Of a DNA stretch of 64,000 nucleotides, positions 1 through 9,364 are shown in pieces. The notes below the pieces were generated by a model. It was not told where the DNA came from and searched no databases. It was given only the letters and a program-made list of their open reading frames with translations. Source of the DNA: CBDCFL01 sp965216135 (GTDB lineage: Bacteria > Pseudomonadota > Alphaproteobacteria > Rhodobacterales > Rhodobacteraceae). The stretch lies in assembly GCA_965216135.1 (NCBI GenBank), contig CBDCFL010000023.1, forward strand, positions 186,001-250,000. The letters run 5' to 3'. How positions within the stretch are numbered: position 1 is the first letter of the stretch; every line of letters starts with the position of its first letter. A program made the translations under genes and the position numbers.

Positions 1-2
1 CC

Positions 3-614
3 AAACCGATCCGCGACGAACCGGGCTCGGCGATGCACATTCATCAAAGTGTCATAGACAGCAAAACCGGCGCGAATATTTTCTCGGACAAGGACGATGC
101 CGCCACGCCCGCATTTCACCATTTCATCGGCGGGTCGCAGAAATATCTGCTCGAGGCGGTGCCACTGCTTGCTCCTTACGTCAATTCATACCGGCGGCTG
201 TCGGCTGAGGGTCACGCGGCCCCGACCAACCTTGAATGGGCGTCCGACAACCGGACAACGGGCCTGCGCATTCCCATTTCCGACGCGCAAGCGCGCCGCG
301 TCGAAAACCGCGTCATCGGCAGCGACACCAATCCTTACCTTTCCATCGCTGCCTCGCTTGCGGCGGGGTATCTGGGTATGGTCAACGGGATAGAGCCGCG
401 CAAACCTGCCACCGGCGAAGTGTTCGATGATTGCGAACAATTGCCATTCAGCCAACGCGCCGCCCTGGATACGATGGATGCCGGTAGCGCGATGCGCGGT
501 GTGATGGGTGCCGAATTTTTTCGGCTCTATTCAAGCATAAAATGGGCCGAGTTGGAAGAATACCAGCGCGAGATCAGCCCCTGGGAACGGCAATATCTGT
601 TGCTGGGTGTATGA
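3..614 (+). CDS. Glutamine synthetase family protein, C-terminal part (gamma-glutamylputrescine synthetase-like)
   Basis: The gene enters from outside the window, so only the C-terminal ~203 codons are seen. The open frame continues upstream of the first ATG at 33, through the glutamine-synthetase motif RDEPGSAMHIHQS, so that ATG is internal. Further catalytic-domain landmarks are NSYRRL, the arginine-containing NRTTGLRIP and the NPYL segment near the end. The family ligates ammonia or an amine to the gamma-carboxylate of glutamate using ATP. The gene is followed after 24 bases by a class III aminotransferase and then an FAD oxidoreductase, the gene set of gamma-glutamylated putrescine catabolism (PuuA/PuuB/SpuC type). 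I therefore infer a polyamine gamma-glutamyl ligase rather than the housekeeping GlnA. The N-terminal substrate-binding half, which would help settle this, lies outside. Confidence 0.8.
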   Translation, partial: KPIRDEPGSAMHIHQSVIDSKTGANIFSDKDDAATPAFHHFIGGSQKYLLEAVPLLAPYVNSYRRLSAEGHAAPTNLEWASDNRTTGLRIPISDAQARRVENRVIGSDTNPYLSIAASLAAGYLGMVNGIEPRKPATGEVFDDCEQLPFSQRAALDTMDAGSAMRGVMGAEFFRLYSSIKWAELEEYQREISPWERQYLLLGV

Positions 615-638
615 GCACAATATTAGGAGTTTGAGGCA

Positions 639-2033
639 ATGAACACGATCACAAATCACATGCCGACCGCGGAGTTGCAGGCGCTGGACGCGGCGCACCA
701 CATGCACCCGTTCACCAAAGACGCCGCACTTGCCGAGCGCGGGGTCAAGGTGATTACCCAGGCGCGCGGTGTCACGCTCACCGATTCTGACGGCAACCAG
801 GTGCTCGATGCGATGGCCGGGCTCTGGTGCGTAAATATCGGTTATGGCCGCGATGAGTTGGCCGAGGTTGCAGCCCGCCAGATGAAACAGCTGCCCTATT
901 ACAACACCTTTTTCCAAACCACCCATGTGCCCGCAATCGCGCTGGCAAAAAAGATCGCTGATCTGACGCCGGGGCCGCTTAACCACGTCTTCTTCGCTTC
1001 GGGCGGGTCAGAGGCAAATGACACCAATATCCGCCTTGTTCGGCACTATTGGGCGCTGAAAGGCAAGCCCTCGAAAACCGTGATCATCAGCCGCGAGAAC
1101 GCTTACCACGGCACGTCGGTTGGCTCGGCCAGCCTCGGCGGAATGCAGGCGATGCATGGCCAGGGCAGCCTGCCGATCCCGGATATTGTGCATATCGGCC
1201 AGCCGCATTGGTATCTCGAAGGCGGAGACCAGACGCCTGAGGATTTCGGCCTGGAACGCGCCCGCCAGCTTGAGGCGAAAATAGCCGAACTTGGCGAGGA
1301 TCGCGTCGCCGCCTTCATCGCCGAACCGGTGCAGGGCGCAGGCGGCGTAATCATCCCGCCTGCAACTTACTGGCCGGAAATTCAGCGCATCTGTGATGCC
1401 CATGAGATCTTGCTGATCGCTGATGAAGTTATCACCGGCTTTGGCCGCACCGGAAATTGGTTCGGCTCTGAGACGTTCAACATTCGCCCCGATATCATGA
1501 CCATCGCCAAGGGTCTATCATCGGGCTATGCGCCCATCGGCGCGTCTGTGGTAAGCGACGCGATCGCGGAGGTTATGGCGCAGGACGATTTCCATCACGG
1601 CTACACCTATTCCGGCCATCCCGTGGCCGCCGCCGTGGCACTGGAAAACCTGCGCATCATGGAAGAAGAGCAGATCGTCGAGTACGCGCGTGACGTGGCC
1701 GCGCCCCATTTGGCCGAGATCTGGGCCAGGCTCGGTGATCATCCGCTGGTGGGCGAGGCGCGCATTTGCGGCATGTTCGGGGCCCTGCAGCTGACCCCTA
1801 ACCGCGCCGCGCGGGCGACCTTTGCAGGGGCCCCGGGCAAGGTTGGGATGATCTGCCGCGATCATTCTTTCGCCAATAACCTGATCATGCGCCATGTCGG
1901 CGATCAGATGATCGTCTCGCCGCCGTTGATCATTTCCCGGTCCGAGATCGACACTTTGGCGGAAAGGGCATGGCAGGCGCTCGATCTGACTTTCGCGGAG
2001 ATCAAGGACAATGGCCTGTTAAAGGCAGCGTGA
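639..2033 (+). CDS. Class III aminotransferase (putrescine/polyamine aminotransferase-like)
   Basis: This is a 464-residue PLP-dependent fold-type I aminotransferase of the omega-amino-acid:pyruvate group. It shows FFASGGSEANDTNIR, which binds the PLP phosphate, ADEVITGFGRTG with the PLP-contacting Asp, and TIAKGLSSGYAPIGA, whose Lys is the expected Schiff-base residue. Length is normal for the family. The start is preceded by a purine-rich TAGGAG/GAGG stretch. It sits 24 bases after the GS-like gene and 10 bases before the FAD oxidoreductase, so the three are probably one transcript. In such operons the enzyme transfers the amino group of putrescine or a related diamine to pyruvate. The exact amine cannot be read from sequence; beta-alanine or another omega-amino acid is the main alternative. 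Confidence 0.85.
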   Translation: MNTITNHMPTAELQALDAAHHMHPFTKDAALAERGVKVITQARGVTLTDSDGNQVLDAMAGLWCVNIGYGRDELAEVAARQMKQLPYYNTFFQTTHVPAIALAKKIADLTPGPLNHVFFASGGSEANDTNIRLVRHYWALKGKPSKTVIISRENAYHGTSVGSASLGGMQAMHGQGSLPIPDIVHIGQPHWYLEGGDQTPEDFGLERARQLEAKIAELGEDRVAAFIAEPVQGAGGVIIPPATYWPEIQRICDAHEILLIADEVITGFGRTGNWFGSETFNIRPDIMTIAKGLSSGYAPIGASVVSDAIAEVMAQDDFHHGYTYSGHPVAAAVALENLRIMEEEQIVEYARDVAAPHLAEIWARLGDHPLVGEARICGMFGALQLTPNRAARATFAGAPGKVGMICRDHSFANNLIMRHVGDQMIVSPPLIISRSEIDTLAERAWQALDLTFAEIKDNGLLKAA

Positions 2034-2043
2034 GCCTGCCCGC

Positions 2044-3345
2044 ATGGATTTGCTGACGGCAAACGACCGCACGGGCGAATATCCGCAATCCTATTACGCC
2101 AGCGCCGCGCCAATCACGCCCTCCAGGGGCCCGGCCAAAGGCGATACTCGCGCGGACGTTTGCATCATCGGCGGTGGCTACACCGGGCTATCGGCGGCGC
2201 TGCATCTGGCCGAGCGCGGCTATGATGTGGTTTTGCTGGAAGCACACCGCGTGGCTTTCGGCGCATCGGGGCGAAACGGCGGCCTGGTCGGCACCGGTCA
2301 GCGGCCTGATCAGGATGTGCTGGAACGCCAATTAGGCAAAACCCGGGCGCGCGCGCTTTGGGACATCGCGCTTGAGGCGGTCGCACTCGTCAGGGGGTTC
2401 TGCGACGAGCCGCAGTCCGGCTGCAGCTTTCACCCCGGCATCATCCACGCCGATCACCGCGCCCGTTTCGTGCATGAAAGCCACGCATATGCGGAAAAAC
2501 TCCAAAGCGATTACGGCTATGAAATGATCAGCGCCTTGTCGCGCGATGAGCTGCGCTCGCTTGTCGGATCGCACGCCTATTTTGGTGGAACATTGGACCT
2601 TGGCGCCGGTCACACCGACCCGCTGCGCTATGGTCTGCTTCTGTCGCGAAAAGCTGAAGCCGCCGGGGCCAGAATATTTGAGACATCCCGCGTAACCGGC
2701 TTTTCCCACGGAACCCCATGCACGGTGCGCACCGAGGGCGCACAGGTCCGCGCCGACTATCTGATCCTTGCCTGCAATGGCTATTTAGGCGGATTAGAGC
2801 CACATATTGCTGGCCGAGTCATGCCGATCAACAATTATACTGTCGCGACTGAGCCTTTGGACCGGGCGGTCTGCCACTCGTTGATCGCCAAAAACTATGC
2901 CGTCGCTGACAGTAAGTTCGTCGTCAATTTCTTTCGCTTATCGAACGATCACCGCCTGCTCTTTGGCGGCAGCGAAAGCTACGGTTACCGCTTCGCGCCC
3001 GACATCGCGGCCAAGGTCAGAAAACCGATGCTGCAAATCTTCCCGCAGCTGAACAAAACCCGGATAGACTATGCCTGGGGCGGCACCCTTGGCATAACCA
3101 TGAACCGAATGCCGGATTTCGCCCGGCTGGCCGGCAACGTGTTAAGTTTGTCAGGTTATTCGGGCCATGGCGTGGCCCTGGCCAGCTTGGCCGGCAAACT
3201 CGCAGCCGAGGCGATCGCCGGTCAGGCCGAGAGCTTTGACATCATGGCCAGCGTGCCATCGCGAAAGTTTCTCGGTGGTGCATCCCTGCGCTGGCCGCTC
3301 CTGGTGCTGGCGATGCTCTGGTATTCACTTCGCGACCGCATTTAG
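2044..3345 (+). CDS. FAD-dependent oxidoreductase, DAO family (gamma-glutamylputrescine oxidase-like)
   Basis: The 433-residue protein has an N-terminal dinucleotide-binding fold with IIGGGYTGLSAALHLAERG at about residues 41-59, followed by the FGASGRNGG stretch typical of DAO-family amine oxidases. Near the C-terminus GYSGHGVALASLAGK is the second FAD-contacting segment. This is the OrdL/PuuB pattern. These enzymes oxidise secondary amines such as gamma-glutamylputrescine to the aldehyde with hydrogen peroxide release. Its place directly behind a GS-like ligase and an aminotransferase supports a role in the same amine-degradation route. The last ~20 residues are hydrophobic (WPLLVLAMLWYSL), which could be a weak membrane contact. 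Confidence 0.8.
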   Translation: MDLLTANDRTGEYPQSYYASAAPITPSRGPAKGDTRADVCIIGGGYTGLSAALHLAERGYDVVLLEAHRVAFGASGRNGGLVGTGQRPDQDVLERQLGKTRARALWDIALEAVALVRGFCDEPQSGCSFHPGIIHADHRARFVHESHAYAEKLQSDYGYEMISALSRDELRSLVGSHAYFGGTLDLGAGHTDPLRYGLLLSRKAEAAGARIFETSRVTGFSHGTPCTVRTEGAQVRADYLILACNGYLGGLEPHIAGRVMPINNYTVATEPLDRAVCHSLIAKNYAVADSKFVVNFFRLSNDHRLLFGGSESYGYRFAPDIAAKVRKPMLQIFPQLNKTRIDYAWGGTLGITMNRMPDFARLAGNVLSLSGYSGHGVALASLAGKLAAEAIAGQAESFDIMASVPSRKFLGGASLRWPLLVLAMLWYSLRDRI

Positions 3346-3405
3346 CCTGATTTGCCCCGCATCACACTGCAATCGCATGATTATCGCGCTCCCAACCAGG
3401 CGCGA

Positions 3406-3430
3406 TTAACAAAATATTAACACATATTAA
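3406..3430. promoter_or_regulatory. CtrA-type binding site (TTAA-N7-TTAA plus a third TTAA)
   Basis: TTAACAAAATATTAA at 3406-3420 is an exact TTAA-N7-TTAA, the full-site consensus of the alphaproteobacterial cell-cycle/motility regulator CtrA. A third TTAA follows six bases later at 3427-3430. The site lies about 40 bases upstream of the small gene starting at 3468. Site identity rests on consensus match only. Confidence 0.5.
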
Positions 3431-3467
3431 CTACTTGGTAATGCACGAATTATCTACGAGGTGAAAC

Positions 3468-3638
3468 ATGACTTTCACCGATGCCCATAATGCGGGCTGG
3501 ATGTTAAGCGTTCAAATATATGCCGATGATTGTGACGCGCTGCATATTTGGTCGGTTGAAACGCAATTCAACGGTGTCAGACACCGGATGACATTTTCCA
3601 GGGCCAATCTGCTGAGTGTCCGTCCGGGGACTTTATGA
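3468..3638 (+). pseudogene. Small gene cut by an IS5-family element
   Basis: An ATG at 3468 with GAGGTGAAAC just upstream opens a 56-codon frame, of which about the first 49 codons are native before the frame runs into the left end of the IS at 3616. I see no recognisable domain. The piece has two Trp, one Cys and alternating hydrophobic residues suggesting beta structure. The flank beyond the right IS end (from 4585) has no clear continuation: one frame is open for a while, but joining at the presumed target site gives an early stop. The CtrA-like box upstream suggests it was a regulated small gene. Confidence 0.45.
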
Positions 3639-4584
3639 GTCGGATGAATCGGTTATCCGGCGCGCCCTCTTGAAGAGCTGAATCAGCTGTGATTCTCTGG
3701 GGTGGTGAATTTGCTCTTGAGGTGCCCCATGTGGACTGCCGACAACCGCCCGCGCTACAACCGCGACAAACTGCGTTATCCGAGCGACCTGACCGATGCG
3801 GAATGGGCGCATATCGAGCCGCTGATCCCGCCGGGCAAGCCCGGCGGCGGCAAACGGCGCGTCGCTATCCGCGAGGTGATCAACGGCGTGATGTACATTC
3901 TGAGCACCGGCTGCCAGTGGCGCGCGCTGCCCAAGGATTTGCCGCCCAGAAGCACCGTGCATGATTACCTCGGCCTGTGGAACTGGGACGGCACGCTGGA
4001 TCGCATCCATCATGCGCTCTACCTCAAGTGCCGCGAGAAAGCCGCGCGCGAAGCCAGCCCCACGGCCTGCATCATCGACAGTCAGAGTGTGAAAAGCGCT
4101 GAAAAAGGGGGGCTCGCATCGACAGCCACGGCTTCGATGCCGGCAAGTTGATCAAGGGCAAGAAGCGGCATGTTCTGGTCGATACGCAAGGCTTGCTGCT
4201 GCACGGCATCGTCACCGCCGCCGACGTTCAGGATCGCGACGGCGGTCTCGCGCTGCTGGCGACCTTGTTCGGTCTGTTTCCCTTTCTCGGGAAATTGTTC
4301 GCCGACAGCGCCTATCAGGGGCCGGTCTTTCACCGCGCCCTGGCCGGCATCCTGCCCGATCTCGAGACCGAGATCGTCAAGCGATCCGATCGGGTGAAGG
4401 GCTTCGTCGTCCAGCCCAGGCGTTGGGTGGTCGAACGCACCATCGCCTGGCTCAACCGCTGCCGCCGACTGGCCAAGGACTGGGAGAACCTCAACCGCAA
4501 CGCGCTCGCCTTCATCAAGCTCGCGTCCATTCGACTCATGCTCCGAAAACTCTGTAATCCTACATAAAGTCTCCGGACGGACTC
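3616..4584 (+). mobile_element. Insertion sequence, IS5 family (IS427-like), about 969 bp
   Basis: The ends form inverted repeats: the left end reads GTGTCCGTCCGGGGACTTTA and the reverse complement of the right end reads GAGTCCGTCCGGAGACTTTA, 18 of 20 identical. Inside is a two-frame transposase. The flanking triplets are TGA (left) and TAA (right), of the TNA form known for this group but not identical, so a target duplication is only suggested. The element interrupts a small gene beginning at 3468. Confidence 0.85.
3729..4567 (+). CDS. IS5-family transposase in two frames (possible -1 frameshift)
   Basis: The first frame runs 3729-4151 and carries the N-terminal DUF4096-like domain (LTDAEWAHIEPLIPP) plus the first catalytic Asp in ACIIDSQSVKS. 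The second frame runs to 4567 and holds the second Asp in LFADSAYQG and the Glu in RWVVERTIAWLNR, completing a DDE triad. The frames meet at an AAAAAGGGGGG run (4102-4112). Reading -1 there restores the usual family sequence through to GKLIKGKKRHVLVD. IS427-group elements commonly use a -1 shift to make the full transposase, so this may be programmed rather than a defect. The start at 3729 gives the normal family N-terminus; a GTG at 3702 is possible. Confidence 0.8.
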
Positions 4585-4727
4585 TAAGGCAACTGCTTTG
4601 GTTTTAAACAAGGATTATGGTGGTGCAAAACAAGGCAGTTACGTCACACTCCGCAAACGAGCCTTTGCTGCGCGGCCCATAGGTCTGGCACGTGAACAAT
4701 GCGCGTTTGTCGCCCGTGTAACCCGCG

Positions 4728-5144
4728 TTATCCCTCTCGTCCGGGTTCGTTCGGATCGTTGGAGAACAAAGCGATCTTGTTGCCTTGAGGGTCGCGGAGG
4801 TATCCAACATAAAATTGAGGTCCATACGAGTCGCGGAAGCCCGGCTGGCCCTCGTCAAAGCCGCCTGCGACAAGCGCGGCGGAGTGAAGGTCACGAACCT
4901 GCTTTTGACTACGAGCCTCGAATGCGATCATAGTACCATTACCAGCCGAGGCCGGACGTCCATCGAAGGTTGATTTAACGTAGAAATCAGGTAGAGCCGC
5001 AGACTGACTCGGTTGTTCGGGCAGCGCATAGCTTAGGCCGTCAGGACGCTCCTCCAGCTCGTAATCAAGGGCTGGCATGAACGCAGAGTAAAACCGTTTC
5101 GCGCGAGCGATGTCATCAGCACCGACCGTGACGTAGGCAATCAT
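4728..5144 (-). CDS. VOC-family (glyoxalase/dioxygenase-like) protein
   Basis: A 138-residue single-domain protein starting MIAYVTVGADDIARAKRFY, the beta-alpha-beta opening of the vicinal oxygen chelate fold. It ends with YVGYLRDPQGNKIALFSN, the typical closing strand where the last metal-ligand Glu normally lies. In this copy that position is not Glu, so metal binding is doubtful. Such proteins are annotated as lactoylglutathione-lyase-like but their substrates vary and cannot be assigned here. It stands alone between the IS5 element and the broken transglycosylase gene. Confidence 0.75.
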   Translation of the reverse strand: MIAYVTVGADDIARAKRFYSAFMPALDYELEERPDGLSYALPEQPSQSAALPDFYVKSTFDGRPASAGNGTMIAFEARSQKQVRDLHSAALVAGGFDEGQPGFRDSYGPQFYVGYLRDPQGNKIALFSNDPNEPGREG

Positions 5145-6471
5145 GCTGGGTGTTCCTTTCCGGAAGTTTGGTTATTGCAACGAGATTATTGCATTATGGT
5201 ATGCCAACACACAACTCGGCTCAATAAACGACCGTTTGTCGAACGCTCCCCCAAAGCCGACATTGGTGCAATTGCGGCGAAAGTTCACTTTGTCCGCTAA
5301 GCAGACCATCGGCTTCGACCGATTAACGGATCCTGACCCTAATCAAGGCGCGCGCAGGTCTGGAGCGCCGGTTCAGTCAATGCGCACGCTGATGCGGCGC
5401 GTGTCGGTGCGCTCGGCGCCGCTCAGAATATCGCCCAGCGACCAATGCACCGGCTCGCCCGCCAGCCGGGCGCGGTAAACATCGCGCCCTTCAAGCATCC
5501 GCATGACGTAATTGCGGGTTTCGGTGAAAGGTATCGCCTCGATCCAGTCAACAGCCGCATAGATGTCGGTATCTGCCGGCCCAAATGCCCTCAACCACTG
5601 CCGCGCCCGGCCCGGTCCAGCATTATAGCCTGCCAGCACGGCGGGCAGGTAGCCGTCGAGTTCCTGTGACACCAGCACCAGATATTCGGCACCGAGGCCT
5701 AATCCGGTCGGTGACTTCGGCTTTCGATGTTGAGCATGAGGTTGAGGTCCCGATCCTCGATCAGCGCGCGGTTTGACACCTGCAACCCGATGCTGCGGCT
5801 GACATAGCGCGCGGTCGCCGGCATCAACTGCATCAGCCCAAGCGCCCCGGCCCTGCTGGTCGAGGCGGTCTTGAATTCGCTTTCGCGGCGCGCGACGGAA
5901 AGCACGGTGGCATTTTCAAACGGCGGGTTGCCGTCCATCCCCTCAGGGATCGGAAACAGCGCCCGCACCAGTATGTCACCCGATTGGGCAGCATATTTGC
6001 CGATGTAAATCGCGGTATGGGGTTGGTTCAGCGTCAAAGCCAGATCGGCGATCGCGCCTTTTTCAGCGCGGGTCGCGGTTTCGGCCAGATGCCTGAGAAA
6101 CCGGCGAAACAGCCCAATTTCGCCCACATCGTGCAAGGCCAGTGCCGCGGCAAGCACCGAACTGTCGGCCAGAGCGGTGTCGTCGATATCCGCAAAGCGG
6201 GCTTGTCCGGCCAGGCTCGCATCCATATCGACGCCCGCCAACTCCGCCGAAAGCTGACCGTAAAAGCTGGTCTGATAGGCGGCGGCGAATTCATGGGCCA
6301 GCTGCGCCTCCTGGTCCCGCCCAAGCGCGGTAAGCGCGCGGCCCTGCCAGAAACCAGCGCGTCCCAGGCTGATCGGCGTGTAGACCGCTCCGCGAAAGCG
6401 GCGGAAATGGTCGAGCGCCTGACCGGCGTCATCAAGCCGGGTCAGCGCGACAAATCCGGCCAGCCGCTCTA

Positions 6472-7311
6472 GGTCACATACCCATTAAGGGGATTCCGAA
6501 AGTATCAACGTTGTGATTCAGTTCTCCAAAAGCATGGAGGCGGTTATGGCACGTTTTGATTTGACGGATTTCGAGTGGTCGGTGATCCAGCCGCTTCTCC
6601 CTCAAAAGTCGCGCGGGGTTCCACGGGTGGATGACCGGCGGGTTTTGAACGGGATATTCTGGCGGCTTCGCACGGGTGCGCCATGGGCGGATATTCCGGC
6701 ACGCTACGGGCCGCATACGACCTGTGTGAACCGCTTCAACCGGTGGCGGAGGGCAGGTATCTGGACGAAGCTTTTGGATGAAGTATCAAAGGCTTATCAG
6801 GGGGATATCCAGATGATCGACAGCTCATCCATTCGCGTCCATCAGCACGCCGCTAATGGTCAAAAAGGCCACCCGATCCCGTAGCATGGGCCGTTCGCGC
6901 GGCGGATTAACCACGAAGATTCACGCACTGGTCGATGCTGTTGGTCGCCCGATCCGGCTGAAGCTTACCGAAGGCGGGGGCCATGACGGACGTTCTGCGG
7001 CGGACATGTTTGAGACGCTGGGCCAGGGCCAGGTTCTGCTGGCCGACCGCGCCTACGATAGTGATGGGTTGCGCGAAACCCTTGCTGCGCAGGGCGCGTG
7101 GGGAAATATCCGGTTGATGCCGAACCGGGTCCGGTTGCCGGAGTTTTGCCCAAAGCTTTATAAAGAGCGAAATCATGTGGAGAGGTTCTTCAATAAACTC
7201 AAACACTTCCGAGCCATCGCCACGCGATACGATAAACGGGACGATAACTTCCTTGCTTCCGTTCAACTCGCATCACTGCGTATCTGGTTGCGATCTAATG
7301 AGTCGGTGACC
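6472..7311 (+). mobile_element. Insertion sequence, IS5 family, 840 bp, inside slt
   Basis: Ends begin GGTCAC on both sides when read inward, with further matches (CATTA) inside an imperfect inverted repeat. The dinucleotide TA flanks both ends (6470-6471 and 7312-7313); with C on both sides the direct repeat can also be read as CTA. Deleting the element plus one TA restores the slt reading frame exactly, which fixes the boundaries. It differs in sequence from the IS5-family copy at 3616. Confidence 0.88.
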
Positions 7312-7314
7312 TAA
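6546..7314 (+). CDS. IS5-family transposase in two frames
   Basis: The first part (6546-6884) starts MARFDLTDFEWSVIQPLLP after a GGAGG ribosome-binding site and carries the first catalytic Asp in QMIDSSSIRVHQH. The second part (to 7314) has GRSRGGLTTKIHALVD, the second Asp in LLADRAYDSD and the Glu in KERNHVERFFNKLKHFR. The parts are in frames related by +1 (or -2), meeting around TCAAAAAGGC near 6862. That is not the -1 relation usual for programmed shifting in this family, so this copy may be inactive. The TAA stop is supplied by the flanking target bases. Confidence 0.8.
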
Positions 7315-8390
7315 GGCCGCGAATTCCGCGCCATGGGTCAGGCCATGGCTGGTTGTGAGTTGATAGGCCAGTTCATCGTCGCCATCGTCAAAGGCGCGCC
7401 GGGCAAGGCGCAGGCGCGATTTGGCCCAGTGTTCCGGCCGCCCCAGCCCACCGGGACGCGCGCTTTGGGCCAGCAACAGCTCGGTCGCGCCGTCGCACTG
7501 GCCCGCGCGCAGGCACCATTTGAACCGGGCCTGGGCCAGCCCGGGCCCGTCACGCTGGTCTGATGAAAGTTCGCCATCAGGTCATCGACGCCGCGGTCCC
7601 TTCGCAACAGCGCCAGACGGGTTTGCGCGACATCCTTGGTCGCCGGGTCGACACGGGCGAGCATGCGCACCGCCTGCGGCAAATGCCCCTGCCACAGCAG
7701 CATATCCAGACGCGCCGCGTGCAGATCCTCCAGCCAGTCGGCATGGCGCAGCGCAAAAAGCCCGGTCTCAGTCCTGTTCAACGGCAACGTCAGCCAGGCC
7801 GTGCGGATCACATCGGCAGCGCTTGGCGATGCCCCGATGGCAACATATGCGCTGGCAAGGCGCAATGCGCCGGTGCCGGTTTGTGGTGGGGTCGAAGCAA
7901 AATATGCAATTACATCAACGGGTTCAGTATCGGCAGGGATTACACTTTCGCCCGCTTCGACCAACAGCGGCAGGCCCGGCCAGTCCGGCCTGCGGGCCAG
8001 AAAATCCTGATATTCGCCAAATTGCCCCTGACCCGCGCGCAGCTTGTGCCAGATGACAATGTCGCGGCCGATCTGAGAGTGATTGGCGACGGCGGCCTCG
8101 GCCCCGCTCCAGTCACCCTGCCCCAGATGGGCCATGGCCACGGAAAGCGATGCGCTCGCCGATATTTGCGCGTGCGCCGGGACGGCCATAACGGCGCAAA
8201 CCAGCATTGCGAGAACCGCCCTGTTCATGGGTCGTGCGACCTGCCTTTTTTGCCCCGCGACGTTCAACTTACCCTTGCGCCCGATTCGCACAAAACAAAT
8301 CCTTGGCATTTGGCGCCGTCCCGGCTAATTTCCGCCGGGTTTGCGAATTTTCGGTTAACATCCGTTCGCCGGAAAACAGGAGGGCGCGTC

Positions 8391-9266
8391 ATGCTGAAAG
8401 GGTCACTGCCGGCACTGGTCACGCCGTTCAACGACGGTGCTGTGGATTACGATGCTCTGAAATCGCTTGTCGCATGGCATATCGAAGAAGGCAGCCATGG
8501 GCTGGTTCCGGTCGGCACCACCGGCGAAAGCCCGACGCTGACCCACGACGAACACGAGCGCGTGGTCGAGGTTGTGGTTGAGGTCGCCGCGGGGCGCATC
8601 CCGATCGTGGCCGGTGCGGGATCAAACAACACTGCTGAGGGGATCGCGCTCATTCGTCACGCCGCGCGCGTCGGTGCCGATGCGGCGCTGGTCGTCACAC
8701 CCTATTATAACAAACCCACGCAGGCCGGGTTAATCGCCCATTTCACCGCCATGCACGACGCGGCTGACATTCCGATCATCATCTACAATATCCCGGGCCG
8801 GTCGGTTGTGGATATGAGCCCGCAAACCATGGGCGAGCTGGCCAAATTGCCACGCATCGCAGGTGTCAAGGACGCCACCGGCGATCTGGCCCGGGTCAGC
8901 CATCAGCGCATCAGCTGCGGGCCCGATTTTATCCAGCTGTCGGGCGAAGACCCGACCGCGCACGGCTTTAATGCCCAAGGCGGGGTGGGCTGTATCTCGG
9001 TCGCCGCCAATGTCGCACCGCGCCTGTGTGCGCAGATGCAAGAGGCGACGCTGGCCGGTGATTATGCTGGTGCTCTGGCGCTGCAGGACCGCCTGATGCC
9101 GCTGCACAAGGCGATATTTGCCGAACCCGGCCTTGCCGGGGCCAAATACGGGCTGTCGGTTCTGGGCAAATGCACTGAGGAAACCCGGTTGCCGATCCTG
9201 CCGCCAAGCGACGCCGCTAAAGCCGCGATCCGCGAGGCGATGGTGCACGCGGGGCTGATGAATTAG
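8391..9266 (+). CDS. dapA: 4-hydroxy-tetrahydrodipicolinate synthase
   Basis: The enzyme condenses pyruvate with aspartate semialdehyde in the first committed step to lysine and diaminopimelate. The 291-residue length is typical. Visible landmarks are GTTGES at about 43-48, the catalytic Tyr132 in IIYNIPGR with the Arg that binds the substrate carboxylate, and the Schiff-base Lys160 in AGVKDATG. ACAGGAGGG sits just before the ATG at 8391. An open frame continues upstream, but the ribosome-binding site and family N-terminus (MLKGSLPALVTPF) set this start. It is transcribed divergently from the slt pseudogene. Confidence 0.96.
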   Translation: MLKGSLPALVTPFNDGAVDYDALKSLVAWHIEEGSHGLVPVGTTGESPTLTHDEHERVVEVVVEVAAGRIPIVAGAGSNNTAEGIALIRHAARVGADAALVVTPYYNKPTQAGLIAHFTAMHDAADIPIIIYNIPGRSVVDMSPQTMGELAKLPRIAGVKDATGDLARVSHQRISCGPDFIQLSGEDPTAHGFNAQGGVGCISVAANVAPRLCAQMQEATLAGDYAGALALQDRLMPLHKAIFAEPGLAGAKYGLSVLGKCTEETRLPILPPSDAAKAAIREAMVHAGLMN

Positions 9267-9364
9267 GGGCGGGCCGGCTACGGGAGCCGGATCACGTCAT
9301 GGCCTGTGGCGTGCTTTCAGCACTACGAGCGGGCGCAATTATGGCGCAAGGGGATGTCATGCTT

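Larger units (their letters stand above)
5373..8228 (-). pseudogene. slt: Soluble lytic murein transglycosylase, broken by an IS and two frameshifts
   Basis: The start at 8228 gives a signal peptide (MNRAVLAMLVCAVMAVPAHA), then the helical superhelix domain and a C-terminal GEWL-like domain with the catalytic Glu in ARRESEF followed by GALGLMQLMPATA and AGYNAGPGR. The protein would cleave peptidoglycan in the periplasm, releasing 1,6-anhydromuropeptides. Three lesions are visible: a shift near 7555-7565 (between MANFHQ and QRDGPGLAQARFK), the 840-bp IS at 6472-7311, and a shift near 5700, where the frame ends in HRPD stop and resumes at LGLGAEYLVLVSQ. Removing the IS with one TA copy restores the frame across the insertion (EFAALERLAGF). 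The gene is very probably dead. Confidence 0.85.

Noticed and set aside
3..614. Reading the first partial gene as a second gmaS for methylamine
   Set aside because: Its neighbours are a class III aminotransferase and a PuuB-like oxidase, which fit polyamine catabolism better, and the informative N-terminal half is missing.
4598..4933. Open frame continuing the small gene cut by the first IS5 element
   Set aside because: Joining at the most likely target site gives an early stop, and the frame later runs antisense over the VOC gene. The continuation is not supported.
7563..8390. Long 5' extension of dapA opposite the slt pseudogene
   Set aside because: The family N-terminus and ribosome-binding site are at 8391, and the extension is the complement of slt coding sequence.
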